Shown here piece by piece: positions 51,061 to 58,589 of a stretch of 64,000 nucleotides of DNA; the first letter of the stretch is position 1, and each line of letters begins with the position of its first letter. The notes under the pieces are model-generated. The model saw nothing but the letters and a program-made list of their open reading frames with translations, made no database searches and was not told where the DNA came from. The stretch comes from Oscillospiraceae bacterium (lineage in GTDB: Bacteria; Bacillota; Clostridia; Oscillospirales; Oscillospiraceae), in NCBI GenBank assembly GCA_017624715.1, contig JAGAMN010000016.1:1-64000 (forward strand), read 5' to 3'. The position numbers and the translations under genes were made by a program.

Positions 51061-51810
51061 TCACAAAATACACAGTTTTGTTCCCTCTGCTGTCTTCCGG
51101 ATGGCCTCAGGCACAGCGCCGTCACAAATCAGATAATCCACATCCTGGAATCTTGCAAAGGTGTACGGCATCAGGCGGCTGAACTTCTCCCGTCCGCACA
51201 TCAACACACTGGTCCGGGCCTTGCGGATCACCATCTGCTTAACCACCATATCGCTTTCCGTGCCGCAGGTAAACCCAGCCTCGGCAGAGCACCCGGACAC
51301 ACCGATAAATGCCAGATCAATATTGATCTTCTGCAGCATTTCCAGTGTATTCGGACCGGAAAGCGCCATGTTCTTCCGGTTCATAGTACCACAGCACAGT
51401 GTTATATTGGGGTTATGAAGTCTGCAAAGTTCAATGGCAATATTCGGACCGGTGGTAAAGATGTTTAGATTAATGTCCGGCAGGCTTCTTGCCAGCATCA
51501 AATTGGTGGTGCTGGCATCCAGAAACACCGTACTTCCCTGCTGAATCAGCCCCATGGCCTTTTGCGCCATAACCAGCTTGCCTGCGTTGTTCTCCTGCAT
51601 CCGTACATCATAGCCCGGGTCACCGGCATGATGTACCGACCGGGCACCGCCCCGCACTTTCACAATGGATCCCGTTTCCTCCAGCGCATCTAAGTCCCGG
51701 TGGATGGTCATTACAGATACCTCCGGACATAACGCCTGTAGCTGTCGAATGGTCACCACATGGTTTTTTTCAATTTCCCGGAGGATCTTCTCCTGTCTGA
51801 TCGTGTTCAT
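51061..51810 (-). CDS. DeoR/GlpR-family transcriptional regulator
   Basis: About 249 residues. The N-terminal helix-turn-helix is RQEKILREIEKNHVVTIRQL with the recognition segment VSVMTIHRDLDALEETG. The C-terminal DeoR sensor domain is recognised by VFLDASTTNLMLARSLP, FTTGPNIAIEL, GTMNRKNMALSGP and LAFIGVSGCSAEAGF. Such sensors bind sugar phosphates or similar metabolites. The ATG at 51810 is favoured over a GTG three codons upstream; the ribosome site is weak. It is upstream of the E2-E1 operon in the same direction and probably controls it. Confidence 0.9.
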   Translation of the reverse strand: MNTIRQEKILREIEKNHVVTIRQLQALCPEVSVMTIHRDLDALEETGSIVKVRGGARSVHHAGDPGYDVRMQENNAGKLVMAQKAMGLIQQGSTVFLDASTTNLMLARSLPDINLNIFTTGPNIAIELCRLHNPNITLCCGTMNRKNMALSGPNTLEMLQKINIDLAFIGVSGCSAEAGFTCGTESDMVVKQMVIRKARTSVLMCGREKFSRLMPYTFARFQDVDYLICDGAVPEAIRKTAEGTKLCIL

Positions 51811-51822
51811 AATGTTCACCCG

Positions 51823-51860
51823 ATGTTATAATCTCAAATTTTGTAACACGAATATAACAC
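51823..51860 (-). promoter_or_regulatory. Probable operator/promoter of the deoR-type gene
   Basis: Contains ATGTTA (51823-51828), a -10-like TATAAC on the minus strand, and two direct TAACAC boxes (51844-51849 and 51855-51860). These resemble the TAACAT pair at the E2-E1 promoter. The -35 is poor, which fits a regulated promoter. Confidence 0.45.
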
Positions 51861-51938
51861 ACAAATCACGCCTTGTCAACACCCGTTTCCCCGCCACAAA
51901 CACAAATGTACTTATTAATTCGTAGGCATAAAATTTTG

Positions 51939-51967
51939 TTGAAAATTGATATATATAATGATATACT
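51939..51967 (+). promoter_or_regulatory. Promoter of the OB-fold lipoprotein
   Basis: TTGAAA (51939-51944) and TATACT (51962-51967), 17 bp apart, about 50 bp before the start. A TATAAT at 51954 has no fitting -35. Confidence 0.6.
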
Positions 51968-52019
51968 TGCGAATAGAATCCAAACCAAATGGAAATTTAT
52001 TACATAGTGAGGAATCAAC

Positions 52020-54092
52020 ATGAAAAAACTGCTCATCATGCTTCTGGCGCTGGTAATGGTCGTTGGCCTGTTTGCCGCCTGCGATTCTGCTCCCGAAGCA
52101 AATACCCCCGACACCACCCCCTCTACTGTTCCCACCCAACCTACCGACCCTTCCGAACCCCAGTACGAGGTCATCACCATTGCTAAGGCTCTGGAGCTCT
52201 GCGGCGAGCCTGGCAACCTGACCACCGAGCGTTACTACATCCGTGGCACCATTGTTTCTATCGACAATCCCAACTACGGCGCCATGACCATTCAGGACGA
52301 AACCGGCACCATCGCTGTCTACGGCACTTACAGCGCTGACGGTGCGATCAACTACTCTGCCATGACCGAGAAGCCCTACAAGGGCGACGAGGTTCTGCTG
52401 CACTGCACCCTGCAGAACTACAACGGCAACAAGGAAGTCAAGAACGCCCGCCTGATCGAGTTCAAGAAGGCCGACATCTCTGCTGACATCAAGGACTACA
52501 CCGAAATGACCATTGCTCAGGCCAGAACCGCCGAAAAGGGCGCTAAGGTCAAGGTTTCCGGTGTCGTTGCCCGGATCACCTACGCCAATGGCAGGATCCC
52601 CGCAGGCGTCATCCTGGTTGACAACACCGGCTCTATTTACGTTTACGACAGCGACCTGGCCGCCAGAGTCCAGATCGGCAACAAGATCACCATCGGTGCG
52701 GAAAAGACCTGGTGGATCCTGGGCGACGAGCAGAATCATGCCGCCACCTTCGGCTATAAGGGCTGCAACCAGCTGGACAGCGCCATTCTGGTCAGCAATG
52801 ACGGCAAGACCGACAACGCTTACGACAAGAGCTGGATCACCACTACCACTGTCAAGGACCTGATGGACACTCCCGTTACCGAGGACATCACCACGCAGAT
52901 CTTCAAGGTCACCGCTCTGGTGAAGAAGGTCCCCGGCAACGGCTTCACCAATTACTACATCGACGATCTGGACGGCATCACCGGCTCCTACGTTTACACC
53001 CAGTGCAACGGCAGCGACTTTGACTGGATGGATGCTTTTGACGGCAAGATCTGCACCGTTTACGTCACCATTCTGAACGCTAAGTCCACCAACTCCGGCT
53101 GCGTCTACCGTTTCCTGCCCATCGAGATCATTGACGAGGGCTTTGATCCTTCCACCATCAATGCCGCTGAGTACGCCGTTAAGTATCACGGTGTTGGCCA
53201 GTTCCTCAGCAGCTACACCGGCAACCCCGCTCTGGAGCTGCTGACCTCCGTTGACTCCGAGCTGCTGAACCTGAAGGGTATCAAACTCAGCTACACTTCC
53301 AGCGACAGCTCCGTCATCGAGATCAAGGCTGTTGGCGGCAAGACCGTTATGAACTGCCTGAAGACCGGCACCGCCACCATCACTGTTTCCAGCTCTCATA
53401 ACGGCAAAACCTTCAGCAAGGATGTGACCATCAGTGTCGACATTCCTGTGGTTGAGGTGAAGTACCCCACCGTTTCCGAAGCCATCAGCGCTCAGGTTGG
53501 CACTACCGTTACCGTTAAGGGCATTGTCGGTCCTTCCCTGGTCAATAAAACCGGCTTCTATCTCATCGATGAAACCGGCGTCATTGCTGTCCAGACCACC
53601 GCTGATGTTATGGCTACTCTGGAAATCGGCCAGGAGGTCGTTCTGGAAGGTGTCCGCCACATCAATACCAAGGGTGGCACCAACTACCACGGCCAAACCT
53701 GCCTGAACAACGCCACCGTTGTGACCAACAACTACGGCACTCACAACTACTCCACCGCCAGCTTTAAGGGCAATATCAGTGTTGCAGACTTCTACAATCT
53801 GGATGTTACCAAGGACTTCACCACCAGCGTCTACACCATGAAGGCCACCGTTGTTGTAGAAGAAACGCAGTTCTACACCAACATCTATCTGACTGACGGT
53901 ACTACCAAGGTCCGTCTGTACTGCCAGAATGCAAGCTCTCAGTACGGCTTCCTGAAGCAGTATGCCGGCCAGGAGGTTACTGTCGAAATTGCAGCCTGCA
54001 ACTGGAACGATAAAACCTACTATGTCGGCTGTGTCCTGTCCGTCATCAATGCTGACGGCAGCAAGACCCTCAACGAGCTGAACTTTAAGTAA
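52020..54092 (+). CDS. Secreted lipoprotein with repeated OB-fold-like domains
   Basis: A 690-residue lipoprotein with signal peptide MKKLLIMLLALVMVVGLF and lipobox FAAC (Cys about residue 21), then a Thr/Pro linker. Several beta-barrel modules follow with the recurring pattern V.G.I.....N....I.DETG.I.VY: YYIRGTIVSIDNPNYGAMTI near 60, VKVSGVVARITYANGRIPAG near 175, and VTVKGIVGPSLVNKTGFYLI near 490. These resemble OB-fold (DUF5689- or YhcR-like) domains. A bacterial Ig-like (Big2) segment lies at about 410-475 (TSSDSSVIEIKAVGG, TGTATITVSS). RBS GAGGA. It sits alone between promoter and terminator. Role unknown; extracellular ligand or nucleic acid binding is a guess. Confidence 0.85.
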   Translation: MKKLLIMLLALVMVVGLFAACDSAPEANTPDTTPSTVPTQPTDPSEPQYEVITIAKALELCGEPGNLTTERYYIRGTIVSIDNPNYGAMTIQDETGTIAVYGTYSADGAINYSAMTEKPYKGDEVLLHCTLQNYNGNKEVKNARLIEFKKADISADIKDYTEMTIAQARTAEKGAKVKVSGVVARITYANGRIPAGVILVDNTGSIYVYDSDLAARVQIGNKITIGAEKTWWILGDEQNHAATFGYKGCNQLDSAILVSNDGKTDNAYDKSWITTTTVKDLMDTPVTEDITTQIFKVTALVKKVPGNGFTNYYIDDLDGITGSYVYTQCNGSDFDWMDAFDGKICTVYVTILNAKSTNSGCVYRFLPIEIIDEGFDPSTINAAEYAVKYHGVGQFLSSYTGNPALELLTSVDSELLNLKGIKLSYTSSDSSVIEIKAVGGKTVMNCLKTGTATITVSSSHNGKTFSKDVTISVDIPVVEVKYPTVSEAISAQVGTTVTVKGIVGPSLVNKTGFYLIDETGVIAVQTTADVMATLEIGQEVVLEGVRHINTKGGTNYHGQTCLNNATVVTNNYGTHNYSTASFKGNISVADFYNLDVTKDFTTSVYTMKATVVVEETQFYTNIYLTDGTTKVRLYCQNASSQYGFLKQYAGQEVTVEIAACNWNDKTYYVGCVLSVINADGSKTLNELNFK

Positions 54093-54108
54093 TCCTCACA
54101 CAAAATAT

Positions 54109-54139
54109 CCGGGTGTGCATTTCGCACACCCGGTTTTTT
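54109..54139 (+). terminator. Terminator of the OB-fold lipoprotein gene
   Basis: A 10-bp stem CCGGGTGTGC/GCACACCCGG followed by TTTTTT. Confidence 0.9.
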
Positions 54140-54198
54140 ATAGATACACTGTCATTGCGAACTGTGCGCACATTGATGTGACACTCTCCTGAAATTTG

Positions 54199-55371
54199 CT
54201 ATTTCTTCCGATCGGTAACCAAAATGCCCACCGCGGCACATCCGGTGACCGCCGCCACCGCTACCACAACATACACCCATGTAGGTATATTCTCTGCCGC
54301 TGTGTACACCGTTCCATCCATTGCCGGAACAGAACTGATTGCCGTAGTCTCCGAAGGCTTCGGCACATAGGGTTCTGCCCGCTTGGCTATAATAGTGTAA
54401 TGCTTTTGTGTACCGTCCTCAGCAGTGCAGGTCACAAGAATGGGATTATCCTGGCCTGCTTTGAACCCTTTATTTCCAACAATTGTCACAGCAGCTTTAC
54501 TGTCTGCCGGAGTAGCAATAATTTCCACATTGGTCGTCTCATAAGGTAGCCACAGCACATAATCCGTAACATCCGGCTGAAACTCCGGTGAAAGTTTATA
54601 GCCTGTCACTTCCATGTTCTGCAAATCGCAGTTATCGCTGGGGATCCGATCCGGTGCATCCTCACGGGTCACGGCTATGGTGTATGCTCTAACTGAGCCA
54701 TTCTCTGCCGTAACTGTTACCGTTACATTGGATGTTTTTCCATATTCCAACGCAGGTGAATCCACCTGTACCCTTGCGCCCTCATCTCTGGCTGTAGCCA
54801 ATACAGACACCTGGGCCACATGATGGGAAACCGTGGCTGTGTAATTCTGCTGATAGGGAGAAAATTCCGGAGAAAGTACGCAATCCGAAAGTCGCAGATC
54901 CGACAAATAGTTGTCATCGCTAACGATCTGCGCAGCCGTCCGTTCCCACAAAATATCTCCGACAGGATAGGGGTTGTCCCCTACCCACAAAACTACATTG
55001 CGCAAATGACACCAAAATCGGGTACCTGCATCCACCGTTTTCAGCCGAAGCTGTACCCGAAACACAGCTTCTGGCTGTCCCCGCCCTGGTTTCTGCCGTT
55101 CAAAAGCATCTCCTCGCATGGCCGGCACAGACTGCCATGCGGTTTTATCAACCGGGTATATAGCCTGCACCTCAAGATGTTCCCAATCAACATCGTACTC
55201 AAAGGAAATCTTTGTCACATCCGACCGATCGATCCAAAGCTCGATTTCAAATACTTCTCTGGGATAAATCGTCTCCGGACCGGTTATGTATACACCTTCA
55301 TCGGCATAGGCTGTCACCGCCAGCAAAAAGCACAACAACAGCAATATTAAGCAAATTCGCAGCAATCGCAT
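54199..55371 (-). CDS. Exported protein with cohesin-like and cadherin-like beta-sandwich domains
   Basis: A 390-residue protein. Residues 1-24 are a signal peptide (MRLLRICLILLLLCFLLAV). Residues 25-150 resemble a cohesin-type fold (VYITGPETIYPREVFEIELW). Two cadherin-like beta-sandwich repeats (PF12733 kind) follow: LSDLRLSDCVLSPEFSPYQQ to YTIAVTRED, and LQNMEVTGYKLSPEFQPDVT to HYTIIAKR. A short Pro/Ser linker, one membrane helix (WVYVVVAVAAVTGCAAVGIL) and TDRKK end it. The ATG at 55371 follows GGAG; a TTG four codons upstream is less likely. Likely surface adhesion or scaffolding, by domain type. Confidence 0.85.
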   Translation of the reverse strand: MRLLRICLILLLLCFLLAVTAYADEGVYITGPETIYPREVFEIELWIDRSDVTKISFEYDVDWEHLEVQAIYPVDKTAWQSVPAMRGDAFERQKPGRGQPEAVFRVQLRLKTVDAGTRFWCHLRNVVLWVGDNPYPVGDILWERTAAQIVSDDNYLSDLRLSDCVLSPEFSPYQQNYTATVSHHVAQVSVLATARDEGARVQVDSPALEYGKTSNVTVTVTAENGSVRAYTIAVTREDAPDRIPSDNCDLQNMEVTGYKLSPEFQPDVTDYVLWLPYETTNVEIIATPADSKAAVTIVGNKGFKAGQDNPILVTCTAEDGTQKHYTIIAKRAEPYVPKPSETTAISSVPAMDGTVYTAAENIPTWVYVVVAVAAVTGCAAVGILVTDRKK

Positions 55372-55410
55372 CCTGTTCTCCAAAATTCGACATGATTTGA
55401 TATGACTACG

Positions 55411-55438
55411 ATTATAATCAAAATACTGTAAAAATCAA
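55411..55438 (-). promoter_or_regulatory. Promoter of the cadherin-like protein gene
   Basis: TTGATT (55433-55438) and TATAAT (55411-55416) on the minus strand, 16 bp apart. Confidence 0.6.
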
Positions 55439-55528
55439 GCATTCGCTTTTCTTTCCACAGATTCGCACGCAATTCGCACAAAAACGGGTATATGAATTCG
55501 TTAGGTCCTACAAATTTTATTCATTGGA

Positions 55529-55558
55529 TTGACATTAACTTCTCTATAAATGTATACT
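55529..55558 (+). promoter_or_regulatory. Promoter of the EFPWG-anchored protein gene
   Basis: TTGACA (55529-55534) and TATACT (55553-55558), 18 bp apart, 34 bp before the start codon. Confidence 0.65.
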
Positions 55559-55592
55559 AACGTCATCCAGCAAAAACGAAAGGATGATCCAC

Positions 55593-56603
55593 ATGAAAAG
55601 ACTGATCGTTATTCTGTTAACCATCGCCATTGCGTGCTCCTTTGCTGTTCCGGCTATGGCTGACGAACCCACTTCTCCCGTTAAGGACTACGCAACGGCC
55701 AACGATGGCGACCTGTTGTACACGATTGACTTCTCCGGTAAGGACGGCGTTATGCAGTTCGGTAACCTGGGCGACACAGAAGCCACCAAGTACTTCTCTT
55801 ACACCCCCTCTGAAGACGGCAAGAGCCTGCATGTCCAGGGCATTCCTGAATCCGGCAAGCAGATTGGCACCTACTGGGGCGGCGTTATCCCTTCCCTGAA
55901 GGCCGACATGACCACCACCTACACTCTGACCTACAAGGTTAAGATGAATGGTAATGTAGGTAAGGACAATAGCGTTGGTGTTGGCTCTTACTTCATCAGT
56001 GGCAAAACCGACAGCACCATGAGCAATTACAACCTGTACGGTAATTACAGCACCAAAAATGAAAGTGGCGACACCAGTATGCGCCGCAGTTCCCTGTCCA
56101 TCAACAGTACCAAGCAGGCCGATTACGTTATGTGGAACACCCTGCCTGCATATGAGGTCGATGCTGACGGATATGTTACCGCCATGCTGGTATACGAAGG
56201 CTCCGCTCTGAACCTGTCTGCTTACATCCGTGCCGAAGGCGCCGGTGACGGCACCAAGGCTTCCGACTGGATCAAGCTTGAAGACCTGATTTATGTTCCC
56301 AGCGACGACTGCATGGGTTTCCTGGTCTATACTTACTATATCAAGAGCGTTGATGCCGTTATCAAGGATGTCAACATCTACAAAGGCATGATCTTCACTT
56401 CCGATGCTCCTCCCGCAACCGAGCCCACCGAACCTGAGACCAAGCCCACCACCGCTCCCACGCAGGCCCCCACCCAGGCTCCTACCGAAGCTCCCGAAGA
56501 GAGTCCTGCTGAGTTCCCCTGGGGTCTGGTCATCGGCATCGCAGCTGCTGTGGTCGTGATCGCTGTTGTGGCCGTGATCGTCATCAAAAAGAAGAAGGGC
56601 TAA
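55593..56603 (+). CDS. Exported single-helix-anchored surface protein, EFPWG type (1)
   Basis: A 336-residue protein of unrecognised family. The signal peptide is MKRLIVILLTIAIACSFAVP, ending PAMA-DE. The mature domain (about 25-265) is predicted all-beta and looks like a carbohydrate-binding jelly roll (DLLYTIDFSGKDGVMQFGNL, TLTYKVKMNGNVGKDNSVGV), but no known module is certain. A TEPTEPETKPTTAPTQAP linker precedes AEFPWGLVIGIAAAVVVIAV and KKKKG. The same end is present in the next gene's product. The ATG at 55593 follows AAAGGA; an ATG three codons earlier overlaps that site. Anchored to the membrane without a sortase signal. Confidence 0.82.
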   Translation: MKRLIVILLTIAIACSFAVPAMADEPTSPVKDYATANDGDLLYTIDFSGKDGVMQFGNLGDTEATKYFSYTPSEDGKSLHVQGIPESGKQIGTYWGGVIPSLKADMTTTYTLTYKVKMNGNVGKDNSVGVGSYFISGKTDSTMSNYNLYGNYSTKNESGDTSMRRSSLSINSTKQADYVMWNTLPAYEVDADGYVTAMLVYEGSALNLSAYIRAEGAGDGTKASDWIKLEDLIYVPSDDCMGFLVYTYYIKSVDAVIKDVNIYKGMIFTSDAPPATEPTEPETKPTTAPTQAPTQAPTEAPEESPAEFPWGLVIGIAAAVVVIAVVAVIVIKKKKG

Positions 56604-56625
56604 TCTTCTGACCAACTGAATTACC

Positions 56626-56653
56626 AGCCAGGCGGTCTCCGGACCGCCTGGCT
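56626..56653 (+). terminator. Terminator after the first EFPWG-type gene
   Basis: A 12-bp perfect stem AGCCAGGCGGTC/GACCGCCTGGCT with a short loop. The T-tail is poor. Confidence 0.65.
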
Positions 56654-56682
56654 TCTATTATGTGTAAAAGTGTAAATTTTGA

Positions 56683-56711
56683 TTGCTTTTACCAAAGTCT
56701 TATGGTATAAT
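56683..56711 (+). promoter_or_regulatory. Promoter of the NPCBM protein gene
   Basis: TTGCTT (56683-56688) and TATAAT (56706-56711), 17 bp apart. Confidence 0.65.
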
Positions 56712-56744
56712 TTGCCTGCAAAATTAATAAAGGAGTACATAACC

Positions 56745-58286
56745 ATGAAGATCACCAAAAAGCTTCTGAGTCTCCTGCTGGCCACCGTTCTGGTTGCCGG
56801 TATGTTGACCACCTTTGCCTCCGCATCTACCCTGCCTAACATTGGCATGAGCGGCAGCATTGGAGGTATGCCTTCCAATGCGGAAAACATCCAGTACCTG
56901 TCCGACCTGTACAGCACCCATGTTGTCGACCAGTTGAACAAAACCGTCACTCTGGACACCGGTTATCACAATTATGTAATGGCCTTCGTCAACGGCGCCC
57001 GCTATCAGATCGGCGGCGACAAGGTGGATGCCAATGGTAACCGTACTGTTGGCGGCGTCACCTTTAACAAGGACGACATTGCTCTGGGCTACAACGGAAC
57101 CAAGTTTGAGAAGGGTCTGGGTGTCCACCCCGACGCTCTCGGTAACCCCGACCGCTACATAGTTTATGATGTGAGCAAGCTGAATGTCAACCGCTTCTAC
57201 GCTGTTGTGGGCGGTACCGGCACCAACATTACCCACCCCAGCAACAAGGACCACTACCTGGAGTTCGAACTGCTGGGCAGCAAGTCCGCTACCTATGATG
57301 CCAACTCCTTTGAAACCCTGGCTCTGGCCAAGGACATCCGTTCCTACCTGGTCGCTGAGTTTGATGTGGACATCACCGGCTACAACTTCATCAAGCTGGT
57401 CGTCAGAATTGGCGCCAACTCTCTGAATAACCAGTCCTGCGGTGGTGTATGGGGTGGCGCATGTGTCTATACTGGCACTAAGCCCGCCGGTCCCAGCATG
57501 GGCGATGCCGCTCAACCCGATGCTTACACCCCCAGCGCAGACGGCACCTATGTGGGTATCGCCAGCGATCATCTGTCTGATAGTGCCTTCCTGTCTGACT
57601 TTGATATGGTCAGCTCCTCCAATAATAGCGGTAATCCCAGCACCTTGAACACTCCTTACGGCGCCCCTGATGATACCATCACCATTGGAGAGCTGAATAA
57701 CATGTTCTGGAGCGGCATTGGCATGCATCCCAAAAAAGGTGGCGAAGGCGAGTCCTACACTATTTTTGATGTTAGTGACCTGAACGCTGACCGCTTCTAC
57801 TCTGTCGTGGGTATCACCAACGCCAACGGCAAGAACGGTGCCGGCAGCGGTGTCCTGTTCGGTGTTTACGGTGACTACGGCGACGGCAATTATGTGCTGC
57901 TGGCCCAGTCCGGTCTGATCACCAACTACGGCTCCGGCGAATTTGATGTGGATATCACTGGTGTAAAGAACCTGAAGCTCGCTGTCCTTTGCGGTGGCAC
58001 CAACAACGCATCCAGCGGCTGTGCTTGGGGCAATGCAACCATTTATTCTACCACCGGTAACCTGAACCTGCCCACCGAGCCTCCCACGGAGCCCTCCGAG
58101 GAGCCTACCACCAAGCCCACTACTGCCCCCACTACCCAACCCACTACCCAACCCACTACTGCACCTTCTGCTGAAACTCCCACTGAGTTCCCCTGGGGTG
58201 TCGTCATTGCGATCGCAGCTGTTGTGGTCGTAGCCGTTGTGGTCGTGGTCGTGATCATCGTCATAAAGAAGAAAAAGGCTAACTAA
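56745..58286 (+). CDS. Exported protein with two NPCBM carbohydrate-binding domains, EFPWG type (2)
   Basis: A 513-residue protein. The signal peptide is KITKKLLSLLLATVLVAGML, ending in a SAS region. Two NPCBM-like domains follow (about 45-235 and 260-430). Each has a GLGVHP or GIGMHP motif and a Y.V.DVS.LN.[ND]RFY-[AS]-VVG core, typical of the novel putative carbohydrate-binding module. A TEPPTEPSEEPTTKPTTAP linker, the EFPWGVVIAIAAVVVVAV anchor helix and KKKKAN end the chain. The ATG at 56745 follows AAAGGAG, while the open frame runs 22 codons further upstream through the promoter. No catalytic domain is present, so it is a binding or scaffold protein at the cell surface. Confidence 0.88.
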   Translation: MKITKKLLSLLLATVLVAGMLTTFASASTLPNIGMSGSIGGMPSNAENIQYLSDLYSTHVVDQLNKTVTLDTGYHNYVMAFVNGARYQIGGDKVDANGNRTVGGVTFNKDDIALGYNGTKFEKGLGVHPDALGNPDRYIVYDVSKLNVNRFYAVVGGTGTNITHPSNKDHYLEFELLGSKSATYDANSFETLALAKDIRSYLVAEFDVDITGYNFIKLVVRIGANSLNNQSCGGVWGGACVYTGTKPAGPSMGDAAQPDAYTPSADGTYVGIASDHLSDSAFLSDFDMVSSSNNSGNPSTLNTPYGAPDDTITIGELNNMFWSGIGMHPKKGGEGESYTIFDVSDLNADRFYSVVGITNANGKNGAGSGVLFGVYGDYGDGNYVLLAQSGLITNYGSGEFDVDITGVKNLKLAVLCGGTNNASSGCAWGNATIYSTTGNLNLPTEPPTEPSEEPTTKPTTAPTTQPTTQPTTAPSAETPTEFPWGVVIAIAAVVVVAVVVVVVIIVIKKKKAN

Positions 58287-58300
58287 TCCCTAATACATAA

Positions 58301-58330
58301 GCCAGCACCGACAAAACGGTGCTGGCTTTT
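58301..58330 (+). terminator. Terminator of the NPCBM protein gene
   Basis: A 10-bp stem GCCAGCACCG/CGGTGCTGGC followed by TTTT. Confidence 0.8.
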
Positions 58331-58389
58331 GTGTCGAGTGTTGGGATGCGTTTGCATTTTCATACGAACCACCTGCAAATCTTACTAGA

Positions 58390-58432
58390 TTTCTTTCAGC
58401 CTACACCCGCAAGGGGTGTTTTCTGAAAGAAA
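58390..58432. repeat. Long imperfect hairpin
   Basis: Outer stem TTTCTTTCAG/CTGAAAGAAA and inner stem ACACCC/GGGTGT. It is part of the 302-bp gene-free stretch 58287-58589. Confidence 0.6.
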
Positions 58433-58469
58433 TGGATTCTGCCCCCGGACTAACACCAGACACTTGGTT

Positions 58470-58520
58470 GCACCAGTCTGCGGACTGGTGCCGTCCTCTT
58501 CGAATCCTGCGCGACGATTA
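58470..58520 (+). other. Hairpin plus orphan tRNA-3'-end-like segment
   Basis: A perfect 9-bp hairpin GCACCAGTC/GACTGGTGC is followed by TTCGAATCC (58499-58507, like a T-loop), a short GC-rich end, and then a terminator. No matching 5' half of a tRNA lies upstream and the T-stem does not pair. I read it as a tRNA-derived remnant, not a functional tRNA. Confidence 0.45.
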
Positions 58521-58556
58521 AAAAATAGGAACCCGTATAAGCGGATTCCTATTTTT
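58521..58556 (+). terminator. Terminator-type hairpin
   Basis: An 11-bp stem AAAAATAGGAA/TTCCTATTTTT, extended by CCG/CGG, with a T-run. It also lies downstream of the minus-strand hypothetical gene. Confidence 0.65.
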
Positions 58557-58559
58557 GGC

Positions 58560-58581
58560 TTGTTGCACCGATTTAGATATC
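58560..58581 (+). repeat. Left copy of a 22-bp inverted repeat
   Basis: TTGT-T-GCACCGATTTAGATATC. It matches the inverted copy at 59715-59736 at 21 of 22 positions and points inward towards the hypothetical gene. Confidence 0.8.
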
Positions 58582-58589
58582 ATTTTGAA

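Noticed and set aside
51915-53744. 609-codon minus-strand frame opposite the lipoprotein
   Set aside because: Shadow of a gene with lipobox, promoter and terminator; its translation has no recognisable domain.
55617-58151. Minus-strand frames opposite the EFPWG-type genes
   Set aside because: Repetitive Gly/Val-rich translations caused by biased codon use of the real plus-strand genes.
58441-58520. A complete tRNA with long variable arm
   Set aside because: No 5' acceptor or D-arm pairs with the 3' part and the T-stem is not complementary.
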